Part shown: positions 22,365 to 33,696 of the stretch, one piece after another
Numbering within the stretch: the first letter of the stretch is position 1
Layout: each line of letters opens with the position of its first letter
DNA from: Davidsoniella eucalypti
Lineage: Eukaryota > Ascomycota > Sordariomycetes > Microascales > Ceratocystidaceae
DNA length: 64,000 bases
Assembly: GCA_004009845.1 (NCBI GenBank)
Contig: RMBW01000017.1
Coordinates: 124,001 to 188,000 of the forward strand
Direction of reading: 5' to 3'
The notes under the pieces: generated by a model
The model's input: the letters and a program-made list of their open reading frames with translations, nothing else
Databases searched by the model: none
What the model was told of the DNA's origin: nothing
Program-made: the position numbers and the translations under genes

Positions 22365-25050
22365 ATGCCAAACGGCACATCACCAACAAAGGCCACGGCC
22401 GTCACTTCAACTCACAGCGAAGCCGACGACGACCATGCATCCAGCGATACCGACCTGGCCGCCTCCATCGCCACTCTAAAGCCCAGCACGCCGCCGCCGC
22501 CTGCCATGACACTGTTAGAACCCATACCCTATGTTGACCCGACTCCCCCGACGCCCATCACCAGCACGCCAGCATCGCGCGCTGCTTCCAAGGTCCGCCG
22601 GGGCTCTGACGATGATGTCATCAGTGATGGCTCGCCCGTGCGCGGCTCTGACAACGACGACGATGATGACGGCACCGAGCTCCAGAGCATTATGCTACAG
22701 TTTAGTGCCGACGGCCCGAAGCCCAGCGAGGAGGAGGTCATGAGTCCCCGCCTAGAAATAGCTTCGCCCTTGTTAGGCGCACCTTCAATCTCCGGCCAGC
22801 CGTTTGGTGGCGGCTTTGCAGGACACCAGATTTCCTCGGAGTCTGTAGCAACGACATCTAATAGTAGCTCGTCGGGCTTGGTTTCAGGACATCACCGACA
22901 TCCACCACGCAAGTCGAGCTTAGAGCCACTTTCATCTGAGCAACTGCATGGCTTGGGGCTCCAGCAGCCTGTCCTAACATCACCGAGCTCGATCGTCGAA
23001 CCGTCTACTCCTACTCCAATCAAGACTACCTTTTCTATCCCCAACTACGACGGCGCATCGGGTCCTGTTGGCAAAGTAGCTGCTATTGCTACTCGTTCGC
23101 GTGAACTATCTTCAGCATCGGACGATGTTGGTCCGCCTGTCCCACCCAAAGACGAAGGGGCCGCTGCGTCGCCAACTAAGCCGAACCACCCGCCACCCAT
23201 CACGACGTCTGTCCCTCCCTCTGTGGTAGCCTCAGTTCCCTCTGCAGCGCCGACTCCAACTCATCATCGCCCACCGCCACCAGAAGCCGACCCAGAGCCA
23301 TCTCTGCCGTTCGACTTCCAACGTTTCCTAGAACAGCTACGACACCGCAAGGCCGATCCTATTGCACGTTACCTCAAGTCGTTCCTCAGTGAGTTTGCCA
23401 AGAAGCAATGGATGGTGCACGAGCAAGTCAAGATCATAAGTGATTTCTTGACTTTTATCGCAAATAAGATGGCCCAATGCGAGGTCTGGCGTGATGTTTC
23501 TGATGCGGGGTTCGACAACGCTCGTGAAGGTATGGAGAAGCTAGTCATGAACAGGCTATACACACAAACATTCAGTCCAGCCATTCCGGCACTTCCCACA
23601 GCCAAGGGCCGTGGTCGGAAGCCGCAGGGAGAGCGGGCCAATGGACCCGGGCGCAGAGGCCAGCATCAAGAAGATGTAGAGCGCGATGATATTCTCACAC
23701 AAAAAATTAATATCTACAGCTGGGTGCGGTGTGAACATCTGGATATTCCTCAGATCTCAGAAAGTGGCCAGCGATTCCTCAAGCTAGCACAAGATGGTAT
23801 GTATATACAGGAAATATTCGATTAAAACTGTTTTTTTCCCTTCTCTTGGATAACACAGACTAACTTTTGGTCGGCATTTGTAGAACTTCTCAAAATACGG
23901 ACATATAGAGCTCCCCGCGACAAGATAATTTGCGTATTGAATTGTTGCAAAGTCATATTTGGTCTTTTGAAACATGCTAAGTCAGATTCATCTGCGGACT
24001 CGTTTATGCCACTGTTAATCTATGTGGTCCTCCATAGTAATCCTGAAAACCTCGTGAGCAATGTACAGTATATCCTTCGGTTCCGGAACCAGGACAAGCT
24101 GAGCGGCGAAGCGGGCTATTATCTATCATCTCTTGTAAGTTAAATGAACAGCAAAATCTGTGATAAATTCATGGTTTTTTATTAACTAACACAATCTCGG
24201 AATCATAGATGGGTGTCATTCAGTTTATCGAAAACATGGACCGCACAACTTTGACAATCACTGATGAGGAATTTGAGAAGAACGTGGAAGCCGCTGTCTC
24301 AGCCATTGCCGAGAAGCATAGACTTGAGTCTCCGCCATTGCCCCCACTACCGCCAGGCGCTACAGCGTCTATATCAGAGAAACTAGCACTGGCCTCTAAT
24401 CCTAGCGCTAGTGGCTCATCATCAGCAAATGCCGGCGAATCTTCTTCATCTCAAGACCATGCAGTTGCTGGCAACACCTTCAGCGATCCAGCAAGCCCTG
24501 TGACTCCCGATCAGCCAGCGCCACTCACAACACTCTTTCAGACAATTCAAAAGCCTCTTAGCACATTTGGTCGTATTTTTGGTGATGATAGTTCTGGCTC
24601 GTCTGCGTCACCGCCGCCGCCACCACCTCCACCACGGACAAGTACTCTTGGGTCCTTACCCCCAGATAGACTAGCAGATGCGGCGCCATTAGATGCTCCG
24701 TTTAACATGACGTCCGAATCACCAGTACAGTCTAAATCAGGAACTGCTGGTAGTACCAGTGGCAGTACGCATAGATACTCAGCGGAAGAAGCTGCAGCTA
24801 GACAAGCCAGTGCAGAGGCTGCAGAAGCACAGAGACTCCATCGTGCGGAGCATGCCGATGTAGTAGACACACTAGCAGGAATGTTCCCAGACTTGGATCG
24901 GGATATCATCAGTGATGTGGTCTATGAGAAAGAGGGCCGGTAAGTTGTGCACTTGTGGTGTCTTTCTTAGGTAGAAGTAGGGCTTTACTAACATCTTTGT
25001 GCCTTAGAGTTGGACTTGCGGTGGACGCTTGCTTAGCACTTTCGACATAA
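22365..25050 (+). CDS. VPS9: Vps9-type guanine nucleotide exchange factor with C-terminal CUE domain
   Basis: Four exons (22365-23796, 23884-24134, 24209-24939, 25008-25050) give 818 residues. All three introns (87, 74, 68 bp) have GTATGT or GTAAGT donors. Residues 1-300 are disordered and Ser/Pro-rich. A helical bundle starts near residue 314 (PFDFQRFLEQL), followed by the VPS9 core. SADSFMPLLIYVVL holds Asp516 and Pro520, equivalent to the catalytic aspartate region, and GEAGYYLSSL (552-561) is the second conserved block. The last 39 residues (VVDTLAGMFPDLDRDIISDV...) form a CUE ubiquitin-binding domain that is complete only when the tiny fourth exon is included. By homology it activates the Rab5-like GTPase Vps21 on endosomes and binds ubiquitinated cargo. 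The start has the strong context CACCATGCC. A long proline/serine linker with an eight-proline run (about residues 690-700) separates the domains. Confidence 0.93.
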
Positions 25051-25214
25051 TAGTAGGAGTTATAGATACAGGTGTAATTATTATTGTCGATACTAGTAAT
25101 TAATTTGATACTGTCACAAACAGATGTAAAAATGTAAGCCAAGTTAGGAAAATAGAGGATAGGGTCTACGATCTCACGTTACACAATACTACGAAGTATG
25201 ACTAAGCAGTATGG

Positions 25215-25223
25215 TACCTCGTT
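25215..25223 (+). repeat. Left target-site duplication (9 bp)
   Basis: The 9-bp word TACCTCGTT directly abuts the left inverted repeat and recurs exactly at 25948-25956. Nine-base duplications are characteristic of Mutator-type transposition. Confidence 0.9.
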
Positions 25224-25374
25224 GAGTCAAGCTAATTTAACAGTTGGGATTTTAATTTCACAGTTACGCTAGCCGTATTAGGAAATTGTAGTCACGTGAC
25301 ATCGTCGATTACAAGAAGTCAAAAATATTTCTTACATTGCATCACCACTTCATCACTACTATAAGATGAAACAT
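25224..25374 (+). repeat. Left terminal inverted repeat of MULE
   Basis: 151 bp, inverted match to 25797-25947. Mismatches were seen at three positions, all in the inner third. It includes GTCACGTGAC at 25291-25300. Confidence 0.9.
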
Positions 25375-25496
25375 ATGTAATTGAATATTATAAAGCAGTA
25401 AAAATCTATGAAGACGGTCCCTCACCGTTATTACCTCCTGCTCACGATGATGAAAACCTTCACCACCCTACTTTTTTATTTTCTACACACACCACA

Positions 25497-25829
25497 ATGG
25501 CATCATCATCTATGGATAAAGGGCTATCTATAGATACCACAGACACCCCTGTTATACGGCTTGCCCCTCCTCCAACAATACACTACCACTCTCGAGAGGC
25601 ACTTTTCCAAGGCATTAATGCATGGGCTTCTGTACGTGGGTACGCCTTTTCAACTGTGTCTTCTTACACCAATGGTGGTATGAAATCAGTGGTCTATGGC
25701 TGTGATCGGCATGGCAAGCTTAACACACGTACAAAACCGTCTATACGTAAAGGCTCGTCTCGGGTAACTAGCTGTCTTTTTTCTATTCTGGCATGCATGT
25801 TTAATCTTATAGTAGTGGTGAAGTGGTGA
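25497..25829 (+). pseudogene. Truncated MULE transposase N-terminus (FAR1/WRKY-GCM1-like DNA-binding region)
   Basis: A frame of 110 codons starts in good context (CACAATGG) inside the element. The segment FQGINAWASVRGYAFSTVSS, followed by VVYGCDRHGKLN and TSCLFSI, matches the layout of FAR1-type zinc-binding domains that open fungal MULE transposases: an aromatic helix, then a Cys and a second Cys in a basic context. The frame then runs into the right inverted repeat from 25797 and stops. The catalytic DDE region and SWIM finger are absent. It is therefore a deletion derivative; the short protein could still be made and might bind element ends, which is inference only. Confidence 0.7.
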
Positions 25830-25947
25830 TGCGATGTAAGAAATATTTTTGACTTCTTGTAATCGACGATGTCACGTGACTACAATTTCCTAATACGGCT
25901 AGCGTAACTGTGAAATTAAAATCCCAACTGTTAAATTAGCTTGACTC
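25797..25947 (-). repeat. Right terminal inverted repeat of MULE
   Basis: Inverted match to the left arm, 151 bp. It includes GTCACGTGAC at 25871-25880 and the last codons of the truncated transposase frame. Confidence 0.9.
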
Positions 25948-25956
25948 TACCTCGTT
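25948..25956 (+). repeat. Right target-site duplication (9 bp)
   Basis: An exact second copy of TACCTCGTT immediately after the right inverted repeat. Confidence 0.9.
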
Positions 25957-27085
25957 CCTAAATATTTTAGAGTTCAATGTCACTCCTGTTTGCGTACAAC
26001 CTTCCCTCCTACAACCCTCGGAGAGGGGCGTTCTTTCTAGATCAATTAGTTATGTAATTCATCTTGGGAAAGTGCCTCTTTACACTAATCTACCATAATT
26101 AGAATATCTCTTCTTTAGATAAATTTGGTAGATCCATGATTTTTGGGAGTTAGTCAAAATATTGTACGTATGAAGTGACATTTAATGAACCAAATCAAGT
26201 TTAAGAAGATGGTTGTATGTAGCAAGATAAACAAGGTAGCAATTAGGCGATAGTGAGATCATCAGTTTGCCTGATAGTGTCATAAGTGCAGACAATCGGT
26301 ATATATCTGCTTAGTCAGCAAGTATATATTCCTATGGCAATTATATATATACTGCATCTACTATGTACTTACAGATACAAGCTACGTATGTACATACATG
26401 GCATAGCTACATATATTTATTCTTTGCTTTGTAAGAGGATTGATGCAGATATAAGTCACTTCACGGTTAAGGGGTTCCTAACCACGAGGAAGATTGATAA
26501 CAGCACCGTAGTTTCTCTTTTTGCCTTGGAGACGACATGGGAAAAATCACTCTCCTTATTCCATAGAAGCCGTAAATGGCTTTAAATAGCCTCCTCAAAT
26601 CTCTAGTGCGATTAACTAGTAGGTCTCCAACTTTGGATATACCGACTCGGTTAGAGAGATGGTTCTTTAGTAGTAGTTTCTGTTGAGATTGATGTAACAG
26701 GAAGTAAGTTATTCATGAAGCCGGCAGAAAAAGAGTAGTATCCCCAGGTACATGCAGTTACATCGTCGTACAGATAGCTATGTGGGGGCCCCGCATGTGA
26801 TGATAGACAACCTAGCTAATGTTGAAGAATAAAGATTATTCACAAGTTTAACTCAAAAAGGTATGAAGCAGAATATGAAGTAAGTAAGATGGATATATTT
26901 TTAGTAAAAGCTAGTTCTTTTTAACAAGACAAAATTAGGATATTATAATGAAATAATGAAAATAGAATATATGAAATAATGAAAGTGGGATATCTGAAGT
27001 GGTACAGGTAAGATATATGCTCAGTCTATGTTAGGGTACAATGTTGGAATAAGTAGATGAAGAGAGGAAGGAAACAACATATGGC
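25957..27085. other. Intergenic AT-rich spacer, 1.1 kb
   Basis: No gene is supported. The sequence is AT-rich, with TATA-type tracts around 26340-26420 and repeated AAATAATGAAA-like words near 26950-26985. It probably includes the 3' end of the phosphate-transporter transcript. Confidence 0.6.
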
Positions 27086-28959
27086 TTAGAAGTGAGGAGT
27101 GTTCAGAGCCAGGCCCATTAGGCAGCCACCGATAAGGCCGGCAATGGGAATGGTCATGATCCAGGAGAAGACAAGCAGGGAGACACGCTTCCAGTTGACG
27201 GCCTTGAGGGTGCCGTTGCAGAGACCGACACCGACAGTGGCACCGGTAATGCACATGGAAGTAGAGACAGGGAGCTTGTACTGCGAGAACAGGAGCACAG
27301 TGATAGATGCGCCAAGTTCCATGGAGGAGCCACGGCTGGGCGAGTGGTAGGTGATTTTGTTACCCATGACCTTCATGATGTTGTAACCGTAGGTGACGAA
27401 ACCAAGGCAGATAGTCAGGGCAATAACAGCGATTTGCCAGGTAGGAACTTCAGCCTTGGCGCCAATAGCAGTGCCGGTGCTCCAGGCCGAGTACATAGCA
27501 GCCCAGACACCGACGGCGTTACCGACATCGTTGGCACCGTGAGCGAATGAGGCAGTGCAGGCAGTGATGACTTGGACGAAGCTGTACAGGTACTCGACTT
27601 CGTTGGGGTACTTCGTGGCGCTAGAGTAGACGCGCTCCATGCGACGACCTTCGGGAGAGCCCTCGATGCCGACCTGGCCAGTGTGGATATCGTAGGCGGT
27701 ACCGTAAAGGCAGGCGACGACAATCATGGCGGGGATGCGCTTAACCAGGGCAATCAGATTCTTAGTCTCGTGGATAGAACCGGCGCCCATCTTGTTGTTG
27801 TGTAGAGTGCACATAGCCCAGGCCAGGGGACCAGTACCGGCACGCAGTTTAGCATGGTGTCTCTCCTGGGCATCGCGTAGCATCTTCTGGTAGCTCTCGT
27901 AACTAGGCTCGGCGACAGCACCCTTCTCACCGTCGAGGGGGTTGATGGCGGGAGAGGACAGTTCCTTCTCAGAAGCGCTGGAACTTGAAGCGGCGCCGGG
28001 GACCTGGAGATCACCAGAGTCGTGCTGGACAACGGCGTAGTCGGGAACGAGAGCGTTAACGGCATCTTCGGGGGCAGGGCGCCAGAACAGAGCAGGGCCC
28101 AGGAAGACGTGGTGCCACTTGAGGGTGTAGTCCTTCTTGATGACACGGGCGTGAACGAAAGGCATGAAGAACAGGGCAGACATGAGAGCTAGGCCAGCAC
28201 CGGAGCCGAGAGTGACACCGGCGATCCAGTTGGCAGGCTTCTTGTCCAGTCCCAGGCGGGGAGAGCCCTTGTACACGATGGAAAGAGTGCAGATAGTACC
28301 GGCAATCAGGAAGAAGAAGGGCGAAGTCCAGACAGCCCAGCGGACGCTGTTAGAGCGCATGTGCACAAAGACCTTGACCAGCATGAAGATAGCCGCGGCG
28401 AAGCAACCAGCAATGATGGGAGCCATACCGAGACCGGCAAAGATAGCACCGAGACCCTGACCGCCGTTCCAGCCCCATTGGACCTGGCTAACACCGACGG
28501 TGGCGATACCGACACCAGCAAGAGAGGAGATGAGCGAGTAGGTTGAGGAGACGTGGGCGTTGTGACGTGTGCACCACATGACCCAGGTAGAGGCACCAGC
28601 TGAAGCGCAGGCAAAGGCGAGTAGCTGGACGCCGGCATTTCCGTTGAAGGCCGCGATGGGGATAATGCCGTTCTTGATAGTCGAGGCAGTTCGGGCACCG
28701 ACGGCGAGAGCTCCAGTTAGCTCAAAGATGATGCATAGAATCATCGCCTGGCGGTAGGTCACCGAGCGGGAGGACACCGAAGTGGCCCAGGCATTGGCAA
28801 CATCGTCTATTCAAGAGAAGATTCAGGGTTAGTGGATGGACAGGGTTATAGTTGGAGTTTCTTGTGAGATAGTTACTTACTAGCACCGTTGTTGTACGCT
28901 TCTAGCAGCGCAAAGCATGTGCCGATGGCAAAGACGTAGGTGTATTCTTCCATGACCAT
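27086..28959 (-). CDS. PHO89: Sodium/phosphate symporter, PiT family (Pho89-like)
   Basis: Two exons on the minus strand (28959-28881 and 28806-27086) around a 74-bp intron (GTAAGT, CTAAC, TAG) give 599 residues. Splicing rebuilds the family signature GANDVANAWATSVSSRSVT at residues 25-43. The second, inverted copy of the signature, GANDVGNAVGVWAAM, lies in the C-terminal half, as expected for the duplicated PiT fold (PF01384). About ten to twelve membrane helices are visible, with a large hydrophilic loop rich in Ser/Glu in the middle. By homology with yeast Pho89 and Neurospora PHO-4 it imports phosphate with sodium at the plasma membrane. The first of two close ATGs was chosen (MVMEEYTYVFAIGTC); the second, two codons later, is equally possible. 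A CACGTG site lies about 820 bp upstream. It ends within AT-rich DNA downstream of the MULE. Confidence 0.94.
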
Positions 28960-29778
28960 GATGGGCAACGAATTGTATCTACGACGGAGGTAGACGCTTC
29001 TAGGATCGAAAGAACAAAAAGGTCAGAAGAGGGAACTGGAGAAGAAAGCTAGAAAAGGCTTGTTGTGTTCTCTGTCTCTTGTTACATAGAGTTCACACTA
29101 TCGACTCGGGGATAGACATCCTTATATACCAAGCGCGTCGTTTGTCCATCTTCATTAGCAGGTCCCAACGCTCAGGGCGGTAGGAAAATCGAACGGAAAT
29201 CTGAACGCCAAGAGAGACCATCACGACTTTTTTTTTTCTTTTGCCCTTGGCTGGCAAATCTCAAGCCTTTCTCCAGCCAAGCATCTGCTCGCTCGATGCC
29301 CACGCGGTTCTTTGCGGGGTTCTGAGTGGTCAGAATATCTTCCCGCTGTAGAGAAAAGAAAGGCTCCGTGGTTTGAGAATCTGCTACTGCTCAACTAGCA
29401 AAGAAGCTTTGGCTAGCACAGTCAAAGACAGGTCCATCTGCAGGCTTGAGATAACAATGATCCAGAAGCCACCCAGCCACGCCCAGCAGCTCACTAGTGT
29501 TTCCCTTGTTATCAGAAGTATAGATACCCTCACGCCCTAAGAGGCAGATCGCCAAGACTACATGTGTACCCCCTGCCTGTCTGTGTCTGAAAAGACTCAC
29601 CGAAGGAAGAAATTGGTCTAGTAAGTTACATATGTATATCTATTGCTACATGTAGAAAAAAGAGCCATTTTATCGCTACTCATTCCCTATAACCCAACGA
29701 AAGATAATCAATTCAAGGCCCTTTGCGAAAACAGTGGTAGTTGCCCCGGATTCCCTTCGTTCTGAAGAAGAAGCAGCT

Positions 29779-29784
29779 CACGTG
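29779..29784. promoter_or_regulatory. CACGTG E-box upstream of the phosphate transporter
   Basis: The palindrome CACGTG is the core site for Pho4/NUC-1 type bHLH factors that activate phosphate-starvation genes such as PHO89. It stands about 820 bp before the start codon, far for a core site, so the functional link is only suggested. Confidence 0.3.
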
Positions 29785-31901
29785 AATCATCTCTACTGTT
29801 CCTGATCTGACTTTTCTAGAAGTTACCAAAAGACAGAAAAGAGAGCCAATCAGGCCCATCACTGAGCCCCTCATTCAACGTTATCTCTTCAATTACAGAG
29901 ATAAGTCGATTTCGCCACTGTATTTGATATCGGAATATCTCGTGTGGGAGATTTCTCGCTATGCTCACTTATTGTTTAGTAGAGCACGTTGTTCAATTTG
30001 ATTCGTCTATCTGGCTCTCTAGAGCAAAACAGAAAAAAAAAAGCGCGTCTTGGCTTTTCTCTCTTTTCGGGTCTTGGCAACTAAACAGAACAAGCCATTT
30101 ACATGCACTATGCGAGAAAAGAAGAAATATCGCCGAGTTGCCAAGATTCTTGGCAACTAGCCAACAGGTACCCAAGAGAAATATACAGGCTGAACGAGTG
30201 CCAAGCTAAGTCAAAAGAACATAAGAAAAAGAAAAAAGAGCACACCTACAGACTGTTATGCATCTCACTATACGCAACACCAACTACACTAACCTGGTAT
30301 TATATCCATCTGCCCAATAGTTTCAACAACTAATCCAGTTATTGATTGATGGTTCTTTTTTCTCACATGTCCTGCCAAGGCCAACCGGTCGCCGTATTAT
30401 GAGGCACATGCTATGTCCTTTCCAGCAGTTTGCGTTTCTGTGGGCAATGCCCTCCCTTCGATAGCCTCATTGCATGCGGTTTTTGTTCCGCAGCGTAAAT
30501 TATCTAGCCGATAGCTATCATCTTGGTGATATCAATGGTGCCTCCTGATAAAACCACTACTACTGTACTTTTGATGCCATGGCGATGGGGCGATGCTTCG
30601 GATTTCTGCTTGCTTCTTAGTTGGAATACTACAATAATCACTGCTATCTATCTCTCCGGGAGCCATTTATAGCGTTACTCTGGGAAATGAAATCCGGCCA
30701 AGTGCCCAAGTGCATCTACCAGTTTGTTGGTAGATCGCCGCCCGATCAACTTGAGACTCGCTATGTTGATCGCACTCGGCTGTAGCCGGCCAAGGTCGTG
30801 TCTTTTTGTCATCGGTCTCTGTATTTGGTACCGACCGGAAGAAGATATAGTGCTTTTTTTTTTCTCGTCGGTCTAATAGCATGGACAGTGCTTCACATAT
30901 CCTTTTTTTTCACTCCATAAGCCTGCCACATGCGACGGACTATTTGATCCCGTGTTTTCTCTACGGCAGTTCCTATGGTCATGTGTGTCCTTTCCTGTGC
31001 TAAGTATATAATTTGAACTATCATCGTGGTTGCGTATATTCGGTGAACCAAGCTCGGTTGGTTTTGCACGAATCATTGCTTTGTTGTCTAGTCCTAGCTT
31101 TCGATCATCTACCATGTACTTGGCCATGCTAACGATTCCACTTCCAAACTTTCAGCCTCTACCCGGAGCTTATTCCACTCTTTGGCCATGTGTAAAAGGA
31201 TAATACCGAGGCCTTGACCATGATATATTGGACTATATTTCTATAGTTCATTCTACGGTGACAGTTCGTGCTTTTCTTGGCATCAATTAACATTCGAAAA
31301 AGGTAAGCTATCCACTTACACAAAACCCATCAAGTTAAGCGACCAATCACTGGCCGCTATTCCACAGCGTGGCCACCTTCGTCGTCGATAGATCCTAGAT
31401 TTCATTGTCCCATCACTTTGGACGGGGAAAAAAAAAAGGCTTTAAAGCTTTATTTCTAATTTTCCCCTAGGCGAATGGTTGTCTCCATCGCACCGAAGGA
31501 ACAGAAAAAGTCCTGGCTTCACAAGCCATAGCCATCGCGCTCAATGAACTTGAAGATTGATACCGAATAAAAACACTAGAGCAGACTAATAAGGCTCCGT
31601 GGATTCGATATAGTACACGATCACTGACGGCTACTTGCCTCCGAGCTCATCGATCAACTCCGTGACTAGGATGTTTTAGACAGAAAATGTCAAAGATAAC
31701 TGGTTGTCGTGCCTGTGCTGGCTGGACGCCAAGCCCACGTTTCTCGAGAGGTTTCATCGGCTAGAGGTCTAGAAGAAGACAGGAAGATGGAAGTAGGAGA
31801 AGAAGACAAAGAAGAAGCATGATGTATGGATTGTGGCACCTAAGCCGCTGTCAAATATAGACAATTGAACCTTAGTACCATCGTTTTCAGATATCGAAAT
31901 G

Positions 31902-31926
31902 TTAGGGTTAGGGATATATATATATG
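31902..31926 (+). repeat. Interstitial telomere-like TTAGGGTTAGGG followed by TA tract
   Basis: Two perfect TTAGGG units are followed by an alternating AT run. Too short to be a telomere; flanks on both sides are ordinary spacer. Confidence 0.7.
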
Positions 31927-32259
31927 TTTTAATTATGATTGCAATTGATCGTTATATTTACCATGACTTATGTAGATGGTCTGAATGTCTTTGTTGGCTG
32001 GAATACAAGAGTTAACAGCTACATGGCGACTAGTGAGACCAGACTGGGTTTGCTTCTGCTCAATGGCATACCCAATAAATGGGAGTAGATGTCTGTCACC
32101 TAACTGCTCCTTTCCCCTAACGATAGCTAGTTATTAACGTAGTAAAGGGTAGTGGGTCTCTAATGAGGTTTCCTCTTAAACATAATCATGAGCGACGGCA
32201 CTGAACTATGTGCTTTGTGACTGTGCAAGGAAAGCTTCTTCATGAAAGAGTTGATACCA

Positions 32260-33265
32260 GTCATTCTCTAGCTGTCTTGGGTACCAGCTTTTGCATCATC
32301 ATCATCCCTATTCTTGTCAACATTTTCACCCATGTTGTTGCTCTTCTGGTCTTTGCTATCTTCAGCGGCATTGGCAGTAGCATTGGTGTTACTGATGCCC
32401 AAAGTCTCCTCCTTAGTCTCTGACCTAGGATTATGAGCCACTTCAGTGTCATTTATTTCAATACTTGTATCACGGTCCTCTGCAATTGCCAACCTTCTTT
32501 CATGATCCTAACGATAATAAGCCCCAAGATAACATCACCATGGTTATATAGATGTATAGTTAGAGTCTTCGTCGAAGCCATCGCCATCGTCCAATACGTT
32601 TTGTGCCTTGCCTGAAGATTGTGGCTTGACGTCATTTGGTCCTCCACCATATCGTTTTAACAAGGTCTTCTCCTTTGACTAGCTCTGTGAATGGTCCCGG
32701 TATGTCGCCTTTTTTCATCCTTGATTTGAAAGACATAACGGTCCTTTCCTGCGGTAAGAAAGCCCTTAACATTGAGAAGAATAGCCCAGGCGAAACGAGC
32801 AAACAAAAATGGAACTGACGCCTTATCCAATCTGACGTCTACGTCATGGTATGGTTCCCAGCGTTCAGCAGACAAGGCACCGATCAGATGGACGGCAAAC
32901 CTAGCTACAGGTCTAGGAGAAGTAGCTGATGGGCAAGGCTTTAGAACGATGGCAAAACTCCGTCTGTCGAAACAATGGCATAGCTCACTTCGGATCGGTA
33001 TGAGATTGGCAGGATTGAGGTCAATATCGACAGTGTAAGCACCAGCATCAATTGTGTAATTAAAGGACATCTTGTTCTGTTTATACCAGCTTCTTTCTTC
33101 TTGTGGGACAAGGTGTGCGTCTTGGACAGCATACGTGGTACTGACAATAGCAACCCTTGGAAGTCTTAGAAGAGTAGTGAATCCATCATCGTAACCCGGG
33201 TGGTCAAAGAAGATTGGGCCGTCTGCGTAGTTGTTGTCCTAAGGTGAATATTTGTGGTACTTCAT
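32260..33265 (-). pseudogene. Decayed paralogue of the neighbouring HNH_2 nuclease gene
   Basis: Reading from an ATG at 33265, the minus strand aligns with the intact gene at 33697-34886. HPGYDD, then LLRLPRVA, corresponds to its exon 1. A jump follows directly to AVQDAHLVPQEERSWY, where the intact gene has IQEAHLVPRQENSWYN, so more than 100 residues and the intron are missing. The alignment continues through the HNH core (SELCHCFDRRSFAIV) and FLFARFAWAI...FLTAG.DRYVF. There is a TAG at the ninth codon. Frame breaks occur near 32690 and 32655, after which the C-terminal tail can be followed in another frame (EDRDTSIEINDTEV versus EDNETSIEVDDTGV). The catalytic histidine equivalent to H184 is a cysteine. 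It is a tandem duplicate in the same orientation, 430 bp downstream of its intact sister. Confidence 0.8.
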
Positions 33266-33696
33266 GTTGTTGAGGTTTTGTGTTTGTGGTGAGTGATAGA
33301 ATGCCGAAAATAAAGGACAAGACAATGCCTAGTGGAAAGCTTTCTCCTAGGTCTTCTTGCTTGCGTAGATGCATGTTAAGTTGAGTTTAGTTATAGAATA
33401 AGTAGGTTTAAAGTGGAGAATGGGTTGCCTATAAATTGGAAGAAAACAAAATAGTCTTGAGCAAGATTTGCTTAGTGCCTAGGAGAAAGCGTTCTCCTCG
33501 GACTGGATTGAATTGAATTGGTATCGTTAGTGAGCACTGTGGAGGCGGGCCATTAAGAACACGGCTCCCATAACCACATGAGACATATACGGTGCCTATC
33601 TACTATCTAACTGTTGACAATCTTGTGATTAGACTAAGGACTATGTTTACAAGGTTACACAAGAAGTACTTATTGAGTAATGTACTCCTCTTTGTT

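Larger units (their letters stand above)
25224..25947 (+). mobile_element. Non-autonomous Mutator-like element (MULE), 724 bp
   Basis: The element is bounded by long terminal inverted repeats: 25224-25374 and 25797-25947, 151 bp each with about three mismatches. A perfect 9-bp target duplication (TACCTCGTT) flanks it on both sides. The ends read GAGTCAAGC inward. Long inverted repeats plus a 9-bp duplication define the Mutator superfamily. The interior is only 422 bp and carries a truncated transposase-like N-terminal frame (25497-25829), so the element cannot encode a complete transposase and must depend on another copy. The near-identity of the arms and the intact duplication suggest recent insertion. 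It lies 164 bp downstream of the VPS9 stop codon, in the spacer before PHO89. Each arm contains the palindrome GTCACGTGAC. Confidence 0.92.
28960..32259. other. Intergenic region, 3.3 kb, no supported gene
   Basis: This holds the upstream region of the phosphate transporter (first ~1 kb) and AT-rich DNA beyond. No open frame longer than about 84 codons shows protein-like composition. It contains a CACGTG at 29779-29784 and a double telomere-like repeat with a TA tract at 31902-31926. Confidence 0.55.

Noticed and set aside
26340..26420. Possible second transposon arm in TA-rich sequence
   Set aside because: No inverted partner or target duplication was found.
31902..31926. Possible telomere end
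   Set aside because: Only two perfect units with ordinary sequence on both sides, so interstitial at most.
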